From positions 288,247 to 352,246 of the forward strand of contig CAWJJG010000002.1 of the NCBI GenBank assembly GCA_963843085.1: a DNA stretch of 64,000 nt, given 5' to 3'. This document shows positions 17,656 through 25,804 of this stretch, one piece after another. A model generated the notes under the pieces. It had not been told where the DNA came from. It saw nothing but the letters and a program-made list of their open reading frames with translations, and did not search any database. Every line of letters starts with the position of its first letter. The stretch's first letter is position 1. Origin of the DNA: DASUPK01 sp963843085. GTDB lineage: Bacteria; Actinomycetota; Thermoleophilia; Solirubrobacterales; 70-9. Both the position numbers and the translations under genes were made by a program.

Positions 17656-18663
17656 ATGTCGGACGTTGCCGCTGGAGTGTCAGCGCCTCCCACCGGCCCG
17701 CCGACCACCACGGCGATGCCTCCCAGCCCCGCGCGGAAGGCTCCCACGCCGCTCGCTGAGGCCATTCAGCCCGTCGAGCACGAGACCCGCGACCGGATCA
17801 TCACCGGCGCGCTCACGGTCATTCCCTTCCTGCTGCTGGGCTTCGTCGCCTGGCAGCTCGCGGGCAGCTGGCTGCGCTGGAGCGACCTGGTCGTATTCGC
17901 GCTGCTCTACATCCCGACAGGCTTCGGGATCACCGTCGGCTTCCATCGCCTCTTTACCCACCGGGCCTTCAAGACCGGGCCGCGGACCCGCGCGGTCCTC
18001 GCCGTGCTCGGCTCGGCCGCGGTAGAGGGCCCGATCATCTCCTGGGTCGCCGACCACCGCAAGCACCACGCCTTCTCCGACGAGGAGGGCGATCCCCACA
18101 GCCCGCACGTGGGGCATGGGGAGGGCGTCTGGGCCCAGGTCAAGGGGCTCTTCCACGCTCACGTCGGCTGGCTCTTCATCCACACGCAGCGCGGCTCGAA
18201 GGAGCGCTTCGCGCCGGACCTGCTGAAGGACCCGATCGTCAGCTACGTCGACCGGACGTTCCTGGTTTGGGCCATTGGTGGCTTCATCGCCGCCTTCTTC
18301 CTCGGCTGGGCGATCGGCGGCACCGTGATGGCCGGAGTCACCGGGCTGCTCTGGGGAGGGGCGGTGCGGATGATGGTCCTGCACCACGTCACCTACTCGA
18401 TCAATTCGCTCTGCCACATGTTCGGCAAGCGGGACTTCGAGACGACCGACGAGTCGCGGAACCTGGCCTGGCTTGCGATCCCGACCTTCGGCGAGGCCTG
18501 GCACAACAGCCACCACGCCTTCCCGACGTCGGCCGTGCACGGGATGAAGACGAGGCAGATCGATCCATCGGCCGCGGTGATCTGGTCGCTCGAGAAGCTC
18601 GGCCTGGCCTGGGACGTCGTCCGGATCGCGCCGGAGCGCCAGGCTGCCAAGGCGACGGCCTAG
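17656..18663 (+). CDS. Acyl-CoA/acyl-lipid delta-9-type fatty acid desaturase
   Basis: 335 residues. This di-iron membrane enzyme inserts double bonds into acyl chains. The three histidine boxes are present: HRLFTH (97-102), HRKHH (134-138) and HNSHH (283-287). Membrane segments are at about 52-72, 78-95 and 203-240. AAAGGAG lies eight bases before the ATG. The first 40 residues are a Pro/Ala-rich extension. The product could supply unsaturated lipids to the divergent cyclopropane synthase, which is inference from the pairing. Confidence 0.93.
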   Translation: MSDVAAGVSAPPTGPPTTTAMPPSPARKAPTPLAEAIQPVEHETRDRIITGALTVIPFLLLGFVAWQLAGSWLRWSDLVVFALLYIPTGFGITVGFHRLFTHRAFKTGPRTRAVLAVLGSAAVEGPIISWVADHRKHHAFSDEEGDPHSPHVGHGEGVWAQVKGLFHAHVGWLFIHTQRGSKERFAPDLLKDPIVSYVDRTFLVWAIGGFIAAFFLGWAIGGTVMAGVTGLLWGGAVRMMVLHHVTYSINSLCHMFGKRDFETTDESRNLAWLAIPTFGEAWHNSHHAFPTSAVHGMKTRQIDPSAAVIWSLEKLGLAWDVVRIAPERQAAKATA

Positions 18664-18717
18664 CCCCGCAACGGCGCGGGCTTCTACGGATGCGTTCCCT
18701 CCGCGCGCCCAAATAGG

Positions 18718-20055
18718 GTGGCCGCCGTGCCTCGGCGTCTCGTCCCCGTCCTGCTTGCCCTGGCCGCGATCGCGGCTGCGTTGGTCGTCGCCTCCTGCGG
18801 TGGCAACAGCGACAAGACCGGCAGCGTCCAGGCCGTCGATGCCAACTGCGGTGACGTCCAGTACTCGGGGAGCGGCAAGCCCTCCAAGCTGATCGTCTCC
18901 GACCTGCCGCTGCAGGGCGACTCCGCGGAGCGGTCCAAGCAGATGAACGATGCGATCGTCCAGGAGATCGCCCGCAAGGGATGGCAGGCCGGCAACGACA
19001 CCCAGGTCGCCTTCCAGGCTTGCGACGACTCGCTGTCCTCGACGGGCGAATGGGACGAGGGCCTCTGCCGTTCCAACGCCCAGGCGTACGCGAGCAATTC
19101 CGACGTGATCGGCGTGATCGGCACCTACAACTCGGGCTGCGCCGCGATCGAGATCCCGGTCCTCAACAAGGCGCCAGGTGGAGGCCTGGCGATGGTCTCG
19201 CCGGGCAACACCTACGTCTGCCTGACTGAGCCGGGGAGCATCTGCAAGCCCAACGAGCCCGACGTCTACTACCCGTCGGGCGAGCGCAACTACGTGCGCG
19301 TCGTGCCGAACGACGCCGTCCAGATGGCCGGGCTCGCGACCTTCGCGAACGAGCAGGGGATCCGTAACCCCTTCGTCCTCGTCGCCGCCGACGACCCGAC
19401 CAGCAAGGGCCAGGCCGACACATTCGAGGGCGCGGCTCGCTCGCTGGGAATGAACATCGCGGGTGTCGAGCAGTGGGATCAGAAGGCCAAGAGCTACGCC
19501 GACCTGATGCAGAAGGTGAAGGCCTCGGGGGCAGACGCGGTCCTGCTGGCCGGGCTGCTCGAGCAGAACGGCGCGCAGATCATCAAGGACAAGGTCTCGG
19601 TCCTCGGCCCCAACGACGGCCACGTCAAACTGCTGGCGCCGGACGGCTTCGCCCAGCAGAGCACCATCGACCAGGCCGGCGCCGCCACCAAGGGCATGTA
19701 CGCCAGCCTTCCGGGCAAGGTGCCGAGCAGCCTCACCGGCGAGGGCTCGGCCTTCGTCAAGGAGCTCAAGGCGCAGATCGGCGACGAGCCACTCGAGCTC
19801 TTCGCGCCCTACGCGGGGCAGGCGGCCGAGGTCCTGCTGCCCGCCATTCAGTCGGGGAATGCGACCCGCTCGGGGGTGATCGCCTCCCTGTTCAAGACAC
19901 GCGTCAAAGACGGCATCGTCGGCAGCTTCTCGATCACGCCCAGCGGAGACCCGGTCCCGGCGCCGATCAGCGTCTCCCAGGCGGAGAGCACCTTCGTCCT
20001 CTCCAAGACCATCACGCCGCCGGCGCGGCTCGTCAACGCCGCTCGCGGCCAGTAG
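18718..20055 (+). CDS. Substrate-binding lipoprotein, branched-chain amino-acid ABC type
   Basis: 445 residues (443 if GTG 18727 is used). The signal sequence ends in the lipobox LVVASC, so the protein is lipid-anchored. The body has the Peripla_BP/LivJ layout, with SDLPLQGDSAERS near the start, IGVIGTYNSGCAAIEIPVLNK and a C-terminal FELFAPYAGQAAEVLL-like region. It would capture an amino acid or other small ligand for import. No permease or ATPase genes are adjacent, so it is an orphan and might serve as a sensor. Its last 23 bases overlap the convergent glycosyltransferase. Confidence 0.85.
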   Translation: MAAVPRRLVPVLLALAAIAAALVVASCGGNSDKTGSVQAVDANCGDVQYSGSGKPSKLIVSDLPLQGDSAERSKQMNDAIVQEIARKGWQAGNDTQVAFQACDDSLSSTGEWDEGLCRSNAQAYASNSDVIGVIGTYNSGCAAIEIPVLNKAPGGGLAMVSPGNTYVCLTEPGSICKPNEPDVYYPSGERNYVRVVPNDAVQMAGLATFANEQGIRNPFVLVAADDPTSKGQADTFEGAARSLGMNIAGVEQWDQKAKSYADLMQKVKASGADAVLLAGLLEQNGAQIIKDKVSVLGPNDGHVKLLAPDGFAQQSTIDQAGAATKGMYASLPGKVPSSLTGEGSAFVKELKAQIGDEPLELFAPYAGQAAEVLLPAIQSGNATRSGVIASLFKTRVKDGIVGSFSITPSGDPVPAPISVSQAESTFVLSKTITPPARLVNAARGQ

Positions 20056-20986
20056 CCGCTTCGCCCCAGGGCAGCGCGGCGTCCATTTCCCGGGAGAACC
20101 GCCCGAAATAGGAGCGCTCATGCTCCGGCGCCTCCCACTGGTTGTGCCAGTGGTACGCGAAGGCTCCTGGAAAGAACTCCCGGTAGGACTCGGCCTTCGG
20201 CCCGGGTCGGAAGCGCCAGCTGAACTTCCGGAAGAATCCCTCCCATCCGTCGAACGGGGCGCCCTCGAACCGGCAGATCCCGTCGAAATGCGGCCAGAGC
20301 GGATCGAAGAACGCGCAGGGCAGCACGGTTAGGTCGAGATCCTCGGCGCCCTCGAACCGGAGGACCTTCGTCGGGTTGCACGTTCCGAGCTCGACGCTCC
20401 GCTCCATGAGCCTCCAGGCATTCTCGGATCCCTGGTGGAAGCGAAGGACGGCGTTGTTCCCGTACGGGAGGTGGGCGGACCAGCGGTAGCAGTAGTCCTC
20501 GGTCATGAACGGCTGTACGTGCAGCTCGCCCAGGTCCCTTAGCAGCATCGTGTCGAGATCCAGGTAGACGCCACCGTGGTTGTAGAGGCCGACCAGCCGA
20601 AAGAGGTTGGCCCGCTCGAGGGGGTCCTCGTGCTGCTGAAGCTCGGTCCTGCCCTCCAGTGGGGTTCCCCTGGACTCCTCCGCGGCATCGAAGCGCCGCA
20701 CCGAGATCTCGTCTGCGAGTGAGCGCAGGATCGGGTTCCGCTCATGGCCCTCGTATCCGTCGTCGGGGTCGAGCCAGAGGCAGACCTCGCCATGCCCGCT
20801 CTGGGTGGCCAGGACGGACCTGATGGCGAATGCCTGTTTCGTCGAGACCTGGCCTCTCCAGTAGAAGTGGAAGCGCTCGCCCGCGGGCCGTGCGCTCTCG
20901 TCCGGGGTCTTCAGCTCCCGGAGGAAGCGCAGGCAGTACTCGGCGTCCCAGTACAGACGCTCGTCGTCGAGGAATCTCACCGGCAA
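20033..20986 (-). CDS. Glycosyltransferase with DXD motif (Gly_transf_sug-like)
   Basis: 317 residues. The segment RANLFRLVGLYNHGGVYLDLDTMLL is the sugar-nucleotide/metal-binding DXD region of the Och1/capsular glycosyltransferase family; HFYWRGQVS near the start and HWHNQWEAP near the end also fit. There is no signal peptide, so it probably acts in the cytoplasm on a glycolipid or polysaccharide. The acceptor is unknown. The gene is single, and its end overlaps the solute-binding protein gene on the other strand. Confidence 0.8.
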   Translation of the reverse strand: MPVRFLDDERLYWDAEYCLRFLRELKTPDESARPAGERFHFYWRGQVSTKQAFAIRSVLATQSGHGEVCLWLDPDDGYEGHERNPILRSLADEISVRRFDAAEESRGTPLEGRTELQQHEDPLERANLFRLVGLYNHGGVYLDLDTMLLRDLGELHVQPFMTEDYCYRWSAHLPYGNNAVLRFHQGSENAWRLMERSVELGTCNPTKVLRFEGAEDLDLTVLPCAFFDPLWPHFDGICRFEGAPFDGWEGFFRKFSWRFRPGPKAESYREFFPGAFAYHWHNQWEAPEHERSYFGRFSREMDAALPWGEAATGRERR

Positions 20987-21061
20987 AGCTCTATCAGGCC
21001 GATCTCACAGGCCGCGCCCACGGGACGTTTGATCACCGAGCGACGTGAGAAAGGACTAGCG

Positions 21062-21991
21062 ATGAGCAAGCGACCAAGGCTTCGACTCGCCAAGGCCGCG
21101 ATGGTCCCAATCTGGTCCAGCGGCTTCATCGTCGGAACGCTGGCGGTCCGCCATGCGCCCGGCCTCTCGATCCTCTTCTGGCGTATGAGCGTCGCCGCTC
21201 TCGCAATGGCGGCGATCGCGATGGCGATGCGCGCCCCCTGGCCGCGCGAGCGGGCGGCGATCGTCCAGATGGTGGTGGTCGGGCTGCTGCTGCAGGCCGC
21301 GCAGTTCGTCGGGATCTTCCTGGCGCTCCAGCATGGAGTCCCGGCCGGGTTGACCGCGCTCCTCGCCGGCTCGAGCCCCATGTTGGTGGCGGTGCTCGCC
21401 ACCTTCCTGCTCGACGAGCACCTCTCACCGACGCAGTGGCTCGGCTCGGCGATCGGGGTGGCCGGAGTCGTCCTCGCGGTGATCGAGGAGCTCCACGGCG
21501 GCGGATCGGCCCTTGGGTTCATCTTCGCGATCGTCGGCCTGGCCGGGTTGGTCGGCGGCACCCTCGTGCAGCGGGCCTACGGCTCGGACGTCGACCCGAA
21601 GGTGGCGAACACGATTCAGCTGATCACCGCCACGGTCGTGATCGCCCCGCTCACCGCGCTCACCCAGGGCTTCGGGCTGAGCGCGGAGGTACTGGCGCCG
21701 CTGGCCTGGCTGATCTTCGGCCTGTCGATCGGCGCGGTCATGCTCTACTTCTGGCTGCTCCGCAACGAGAAGAGCGGCGAGGCGACCAGCTTCCTCTACC
21801 TGGTGCCGGCGACGACGGCGATCGCCGGGGTCCCGATTCTCGGTCAGCCGCTGAGCATCGGCGCGGTGGCCGGCCTGGTCTTCGCCCTGATCGGCGTGCG
21901 GATGGTGAGCGCGCCCGCCGAGGGCCTCAGCAGCCGTGAATGGCTGCGGCGCTTTGCACCACCTGGAAGGCCGAGCCGGGAATCGACTTGA
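21062..21991 (+). CDS. EamA-family (DMT) transporter
   Basis: 309 residues with about ten membrane helices in two repeated EamA halves. The first half includes WSSGFIVGTLAVRHAPGLSILFWRM and the second GFIFAIVGLAGLVGGTLVQR. ATG 21062 follows GAAAGGA. The longer frame from 20744 is antisense to the glycosyltransferase and is rejected. The family exports metabolites or amino acids, and the substrate here is unknown. The 3' end overlaps the convergent gene by 65 bases, so the last 20 residues may be poorly constrained. Confidence 0.9.
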   Translation: MSKRPRLRLAKAAMVPIWSSGFIVGTLAVRHAPGLSILFWRMSVAALAMAAIAMAMRAPWPRERAAIVQMVVVGLLLQAAQFVGIFLALQHGVPAGLTALLAGSSPMLVAVLATFLLDEHLSPTQWLGSAIGVAGVVLAVIEELHGGGSALGFIFAIVGLAGLVGGTLVQRAYGSDVDPKVANTIQLITATVVIAPLTALTQGFGLSAEVLAPLAWLIFGLSIGAVMLYFWLLRNEKSGEATSFLYLVPATTAIAGVPILGQPLSIGAVAGLVFALIGVRMVSAPAEGLSSREWLRRFAPPGRPSREST

Positions 21992-22943
21992 GTTGATCGA
22001 GGTTCTCGTCTGACCAGCGGCGGTCCGACGTCCCGGAGATGAACCAGTTCGAGCCGTTGTCGGCGACGATCAGGCCGTACTGCTTCATCGCCACGGCGAT
22101 TACGTGCGCCGGGCCGGTGATGCTCGAGACGTCGTAGCCCGCGCCGAGGCGCAGGCGCAGGCCCATCGGCGGGGCGCTGGTGCTGGAGGTGTCTCCGGCG
22201 CAGTGGGAGGCAGGGTGGAGGTAGGCGTTCTGCGTCGAGCTCACCGTGACCCGGATCGCGTGGTTGATGTGCCCCGATGCGGCCTCGTCGTAGCGGACCA
22301 GGCCCGGGAAGATCGGGAGTCCGGCGGCATCGGCTGAGGTGAAGCCCTCGGGCCGCAGCGCCCCTGAGCGCAAGTCCCAGATCACGCCGGAGTCGGCATT
22401 CCAGCGGGGCTTCGGCTTCTTGCGCGCGAAGGCCCGATAGAGCTCGTAGAGCTTGCAGCGGGCGGCGTCGACCGCCAGCACGTGGCGGTCGCCGTCCGAG
22501 CTCTGTCCTCCCTCGACCAGCGCCTTCAACGGCACCCGATAGGCACCGTGGTCGGACTCGTCGCCGTACGCCGTGAACTTGACCTTGCTGCGCTTCTGCT
22601 TCCTGCCGACCACCGCGTAGGGGAACCCGTACTCGCGAGGCGAGCCGAAATCCGGGTGGATGAAGTCCCCACCGTGCGCGGCGATGTACGAGATGTACGC
22701 GGCCGAGTTCGGGTCCGGAGGGGCGGCCGAGATGTCCTGGTTCCACGCGGACTCGTCCGCCGCCGAGGGGGCGGTGGCGAGCCCTGACGGCGCCGGGAAA
22801 ACCGGGCAGGACCCCAGGCTGGGGTAGGGACCGCGCGGCAGGCCGTGGTGGCGATGCTTCTTCTTCGCGACTGCGGCGCCCGCCGCGACCAGGAGGAGGC
22901 CCAGCACGGCGACGAGGACGACGTTCCCTGGCGAACGGCGCAT
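21927..22943 (-). CDS. Secreted protein downstream of the iron permease
   Basis: 338 residues. An N-terminal hydrophobic signal (about 5-25) is followed by KKKHRHHGLPRG. The body has recurring segments such as NQDISAAPPDPNSAAYI, RHVLAVDAARCKLYELY, DSGVIWDLRS and GHINHAIRVTV, typical of a conserved extracellular family of unknown function. It starts 18 bases after the FTR1 stop, so it is almost certainly in the same operon. An iron-related surface role is inferred only from that position and from the histidines. Confidence 0.8.
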   Translation of the reverse strand: MRRSPGNVVLVAVLGLLLVAAGAAVAKKKHRHHGLPRGPYPSLGSCPVFPAPSGLATAPSAADESAWNQDISAAPPDPNSAAYISYIAAHGGDFIHPDFGSPREYGFPYAVVGRKQKRSKVKFTAYGDESDHGAYRVPLKALVEGGQSSDGDRHVLAVDAARCKLYELYRAFARKKPKPRWNADSGVIWDLRSGALRPEGFTSADAAGLPIFPGLVRYDEAASGHINHAIRVTVSSTQNAYLHPASHCAGDTSSTSAPPMGLRLRLGAGYDVSSITGPAHVIAVAMKQYGLIVADNGSNWFISGTSDRRWSDENLDQLKSIPGSAFQVVQSAAAIHGC

Positions 22944-22961
22944 GCCCGCCAGGGTAGTGCG

Positions 22962-23972
22962 CTAGACGGTCTCCGTTTGGGTCTGGAGCGGGGGAGGGGC
23001 ATCCGCGCGGACCGCGGGCTGCTCCCCCTTCTGCACCCGCCGGCGCACCTTGACGTGCTCGGCGAGGACATAGGAACCGACCACGAGGATCCCGGCGAGC
23101 AGCTGAGCGCCGATCGTCTCCCAGTAGGAATAGATCTCGAACCAGGAGCCCATCCAGGCCGGGACGGCGAACGGAGTGGGGTGACTCGGGATCCAGCCCA
23201 GGTCCATGAAGGAGAGGGCGGTCCCGCCGATCATCACCATCAGGACGATGGCGACGAGAGCGCCGGTCATGATCAGCATGCGGCGGTAGGGAAGCCGCTG
23301 GTGCAGCCAGAAGGTGAGGACGCCGACCACCGCGGTGCAGGCCAGCCCGATCGCCACCCCCTCGAGCACCGTGGAGCTCCCGTTCTGAAGCTCCAGGTTC
23401 TGGAGGAAGAGAACCACCTCGAATCCCTCGCGGTAGACGGTGGTGAAGCCGAGGGCGACGAGCCCGATCACGACCCAGGGGCCGGTCTGGGTGAGCAGCT
23501 TCTGGCGCCGCTTGTGATGCCGGCCGATCCAATCGGACCAGTAGACCTTGTGTACGAACCAGTTGAGCACGACGAGCAGGACGACGATTGCCAGGAAGCC
23601 GGTGATCGCCTCGAGCTTGGGCCCGAGGGGGGAGGCGACGTCGAGGAGCGCCTGCGCGATGAACCAGGTGACGATGGCGGCTCCGAAGGCCAGGATGGCG
23701 CCCGCGACGACCGGCCGGCGCTTCGACTTGTTGGCGCCGAGGAAGCTGGCCGTGACGGCGGCGAAGATCAGGATCGCCTCGAGTCCCTCGCGGAAGACGA
23801 TCATCCCCGAGTTGAAGACCGCGGTCCCGTGGCTCATGTGCTGCGTTGTCGGATCCGCTGGGCCGGTGTGGGCCGTGGCCATCAGGTAGACGAGACCTGT
23901 CACCACCGCGAGGCCGCTCAGCCACCAGGCGAGGCGCGTGTGCGAATTCTGAGTGCCCTGGTCGGACTTCAA
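22962..23972 (-). CDS. FTR1-family iron permease
   Basis: 336 residues with seven to eight membrane helices. Both family motifs are visible: REGLE at 61-65 and REGFE at 181-185, whose glutamates carry ferric/ferrous iron through the membrane. An N-terminal helix and a His/Met-containing outer loop (TTQHMSHGT) precede the first motif. The start is TTG 23972; no ATG/GTG is better placed. There is no EfeB or EfeO nearby; a secreted protein of unknown family follows instead. A large inverted repeat lies 6-41 bases upstream of the start. Confidence 0.9.
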   Translation of the reverse strand: MKSDQGTQNSHTRLAWWLSGLAVVTGLVYLMATAHTGPADPTTQHMSHGTAVFNSGMIVFREGLEAILIFAAVTASFLGANKSKRRPVVAGAILAFGAAIVTWFIAQALLDVASPLGPKLEAITGFLAIVVLLVVLNWFVHKVYWSDWIGRHHKRRQKLLTQTGPWVVIGLVALGFTTVYREGFEVVLFLQNLELQNGSSTVLEGVAIGLACTAVVGVLTFWLHQRLPYRRMLIMTGALVAIVLMVMIGGTALSFMDLGWIPSHPTPFAVPAWMGSWFEIYSYWETIGAQLLAGILVVGSYVLAEHVKVRRRVQKGEQPAVRADAPPPLQTQTETV

Positions 23973-23977
23973 GGTTC

Positions 23978-24013
23978 GGGCACCCTAACACAGTCCTGAT
24001 TAGGGTGCCCTAA
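23978..24013. promoter_or_regulatory. Inverted repeats upstream of FTR1, likely metal-regulator site
   Basis: GGGCACCCTAA (23978-23988) and TTAGGGTGCCC (24000-24010) form a perfect 11-bp inverted repeat with an 11-base spacer. The second arm extends to the palindrome TTAGGGTGCCCTAA (24000-24013). The TTAGG/CCTAA half-sites recall DtxR/IdeR boxes, but the spacing differs. The location, just before the iron permease start, suggests iron-dependent repression. Confidence 0.6.
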
Positions 24014-24037
24014 GCAGCCGTGAGGAAGCCGCAAAGA

Positions 24038-24067
24038 AGTTTGCTACGCTAATTAGCGATGCAAACT
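24038..24067. promoter_or_regulatory. 30-bp palindrome over the marR start codon
   Basis: The arms AGTTTGC and GCAAACT flank the perfect 12-bp palindrome CGCTAATTAGCG; only the two dinucleotides between these parts fail to pair. The ATG of the MarR gene (24059) lies inside it. This is the expected form and position of a MarR autoregulatory operator. Confidence 0.75.
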
Positions 24068-24499
24068 ACTTCCGGGACGACGCCCGAGACCGAGGAGGAG
24101 CTCGCTCCGCGTCTGCGCTGGGCGATCACCCGGATGGCCCGCCGCCTGCGCCAGGAGGCGGGGACCGATCTCGGGCCCTCGCAGGTCGCCGCGCTGGCCA
24201 CCGTCGAGCGGCATGGCCCGCTGTCGCCGAGTGAGCTCGCAGAGCGGGAGCGCATCAAGCGTCCGACCGCGACCCGGATCGTTCGCCACCTGGAGGAGGC
24301 CGGCCTGGTGGAGCGGAAGAGCGACCCCGCGGACGGCCGTGCCGCGATCCTCAGCGCCACCGCTGGGGCCCGGGCGCTCCTGAAGGGCCTTCGCGCCCGC
24401 AAGACGGCCTACCTCGCCAGCCGCCTCTCCAAGCTGGAGGCCGAGGACCGCCGGACGCTGGAGAGGGCGGCCGAGCTGCTGGAGGGGATGCTCGAGTGA
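24059..24499 (+). CDS. MarR-family transcriptional regulator
   Basis: 146 residues with the winged helix-turn-helix of the family: LGPSQVAALATVERHGPLSPSELAERERIKRPTATRIVRHLEEAGLVERK and a wing SDPADGRAAILSAT. N- and C-terminal helices would form the dimer interface. It probably represses itself and the downstream MFS exporter through the palindrome covering its start codon, with a small ligand releasing it. The stop overlaps the MFS GTG start by four bases. It is divergent from the iron-permease operon. Confidence 0.92.
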   Translation: MQTTSGTTPETEEELAPRLRWAITRMARRLRQEAGTDLGPSQVAALATVERHGPLSPSELAERERIKRPTATRIVRHLEEAGLVERKSDPADGRAAILSATAGARALLKGLRARKTAYLASRLSKLEAEDRRTLERAAELLEGMLE

Positions 24500-25734
24500 C
24501 GGAGGCACTCGGCCGCTCGTTCGCCAGCCTGCAGATCCCGAACTTCCGCCGCTACTTCGCCGGCCAGCTCGTCTCGCTCTCCGGCAACTGGATGCAGATG
24601 ATCGCCGAGATGTGGGTGATCCTCTCGCTCACCGGCAGCGGTGTCGCCGTCGGTGTGACCACCGCTCTGCAGTTCCTGCCGATGCTGGTCTTCGGCGCTT
24701 GGGGTGGGCTGATCGCGGACCGGGTGCCGAAGCGACGCCTGCTCGTCCTCACCCAGGGCCTCCACATGATCGCCCCGCTGACCATGCTGGCCCTCTCTGC
24801 CGACGGGTTGCTGGTCCCGTGGATGGTGTTCTCCCTCGTCTTCGTCCGCGGCTGCGTCAACGCCGTCGACTACCCCACCCGGCAGTCGTTCGTGATGGAG
24901 ATGGTCGGCTCGGATCGGGTCGTCAACGCGGTCAGCCTGAACAGCGTGCTGGTGCACAGCGCCCGCGTCGTCGGTCCGGCGTTCGCCGGCGTGCTGATCG
25001 CCACGGTCGGGGTGGAGCCGTGCTTCGCGCTGAACGCCGCGAGCTTCGCATTCATGATCTGGGTGCTCGCCGGGATGGATACCGACCGCCTGCAGCCCGC
25101 CGCCAAGGCTCCGCGCGAGCGCGGCGCCGTCCGAGCCGGCTTGCGCTACGTCCGTCGCGACCCCGAGCTCTGGATACCGCTGGTGCTGATGGCCGTCGTG
25201 GGAACCCTCGGCTACAACTTCCAGGTCGTCCTGCCGCTGCTCGCACGGTTCACCTTCGGCGGCGGTCCCTCGACCTACGCGGTCCTGGTGGCCGCCATGG
25301 GGATCGGCGCGATCACAGGAGCGCTGATCAACGGCGCGCGCGCCTCGGTCACCCCGATGCTCCTGGTCGGCTCGGCGCTGGTGTTCGGCCTGATCGCACT
25401 GCTCGCCGCCGGCGCTCCCAGCCTGGTGCTCGAGATCGCCGCGCTCGCGCCGCTGGGCGCGGCGACCGTGACCCTCGCCGCCAGCATCAACTCCTCGCTC
25501 CAGCTCGCCTCGGAGCCGAGCATGCGCGGCCGGGTGATGGCGCTCTACTCGATCGTCTTCCTCGGCTCGACTCCGATCGGGGGCCCGCTCTCCGGTTGGC
25601 TGTCGGAGGCGGTCGATCCGCGGGCCGCACTGGTGATGGCGGGGTTCGCCGGGATCGCCGGCGCGGTGATCGCACGGATCGCCTTCGACCGGGTCGCCGA
25701 TGTTCCCATCGACGCCGAGCCGCACCCCGCATAG
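24496..25734 (+). CDS. MFS transporter, EntS/MFS_3 type
   Basis: 412 residues and about 12 membrane helices. FRRYFAGQLVSLSGNWMQMIAEMWVI and the loop GGLIADRVPKRRLL (MFS motif A form) place it with exporters such as EntS and related drug pumps. Overlap with marR (GTGA) indicates one regulated transcript. Its neighbour across the promoter region is an iron permease, so siderophore or metal-chelate export is possible, but simple drug efflux is equally likely from sequence. Confidence 0.9.
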   Translation: MTEALGRSFASLQIPNFRRYFAGQLVSLSGNWMQMIAEMWVILSLTGSGVAVGVTTALQFLPMLVFGAWGGLIADRVPKRRLLVLTQGLHMIAPLTMLALSADGLLVPWMVFSLVFVRGCVNAVDYPTRQSFVMEMVGSDRVVNAVSLNSVLVHSARVVGPAFAGVLIATVGVEPCFALNAASFAFMIWVLAGMDTDRLQPAAKAPRERGAVRAGLRYVRRDPELWIPLVLMAVVGTLGYNFQVVLPLLARFTFGGGPSTYAVLVAAMGIGAITGALINGARASVTPMLLVGSALVFGLIALLAAGAPSLVLEIAALAPLGAATVTLAASINSSLQLASEPSMRGRVMALYSIVFLGSTPIGGPLSGWLSEAVDPRAALVMAGFAGIAGAVIARIAFDRVADVPIDAEPHPA

Positions 25735-25804
25735 TCAGCCCGCTGGCAGAAGCGGGAAAAGTACGGATGGACTGGCGTGCGGCCCGGACTAGAGTGCCGC
25801 CCGC

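Noticed and set aside
17680..20121. 813-codon minus-strand frame
   Set aside because: Covers the desaturase and solute-binding genes on the other strand; composition is that of an antisense shadow.
21844..23991. 715-codon minus-strand frame spanning FTR1 and the secreted gene
   Set aside because: Runs out of frame across two genes with clear motifs; no recognisable domain.
24409..25725. 438-codon minus-strand frame opposite the MFS gene
   Set aside because: Asp/Glu/His/Arg-rich shadow of a membrane protein.
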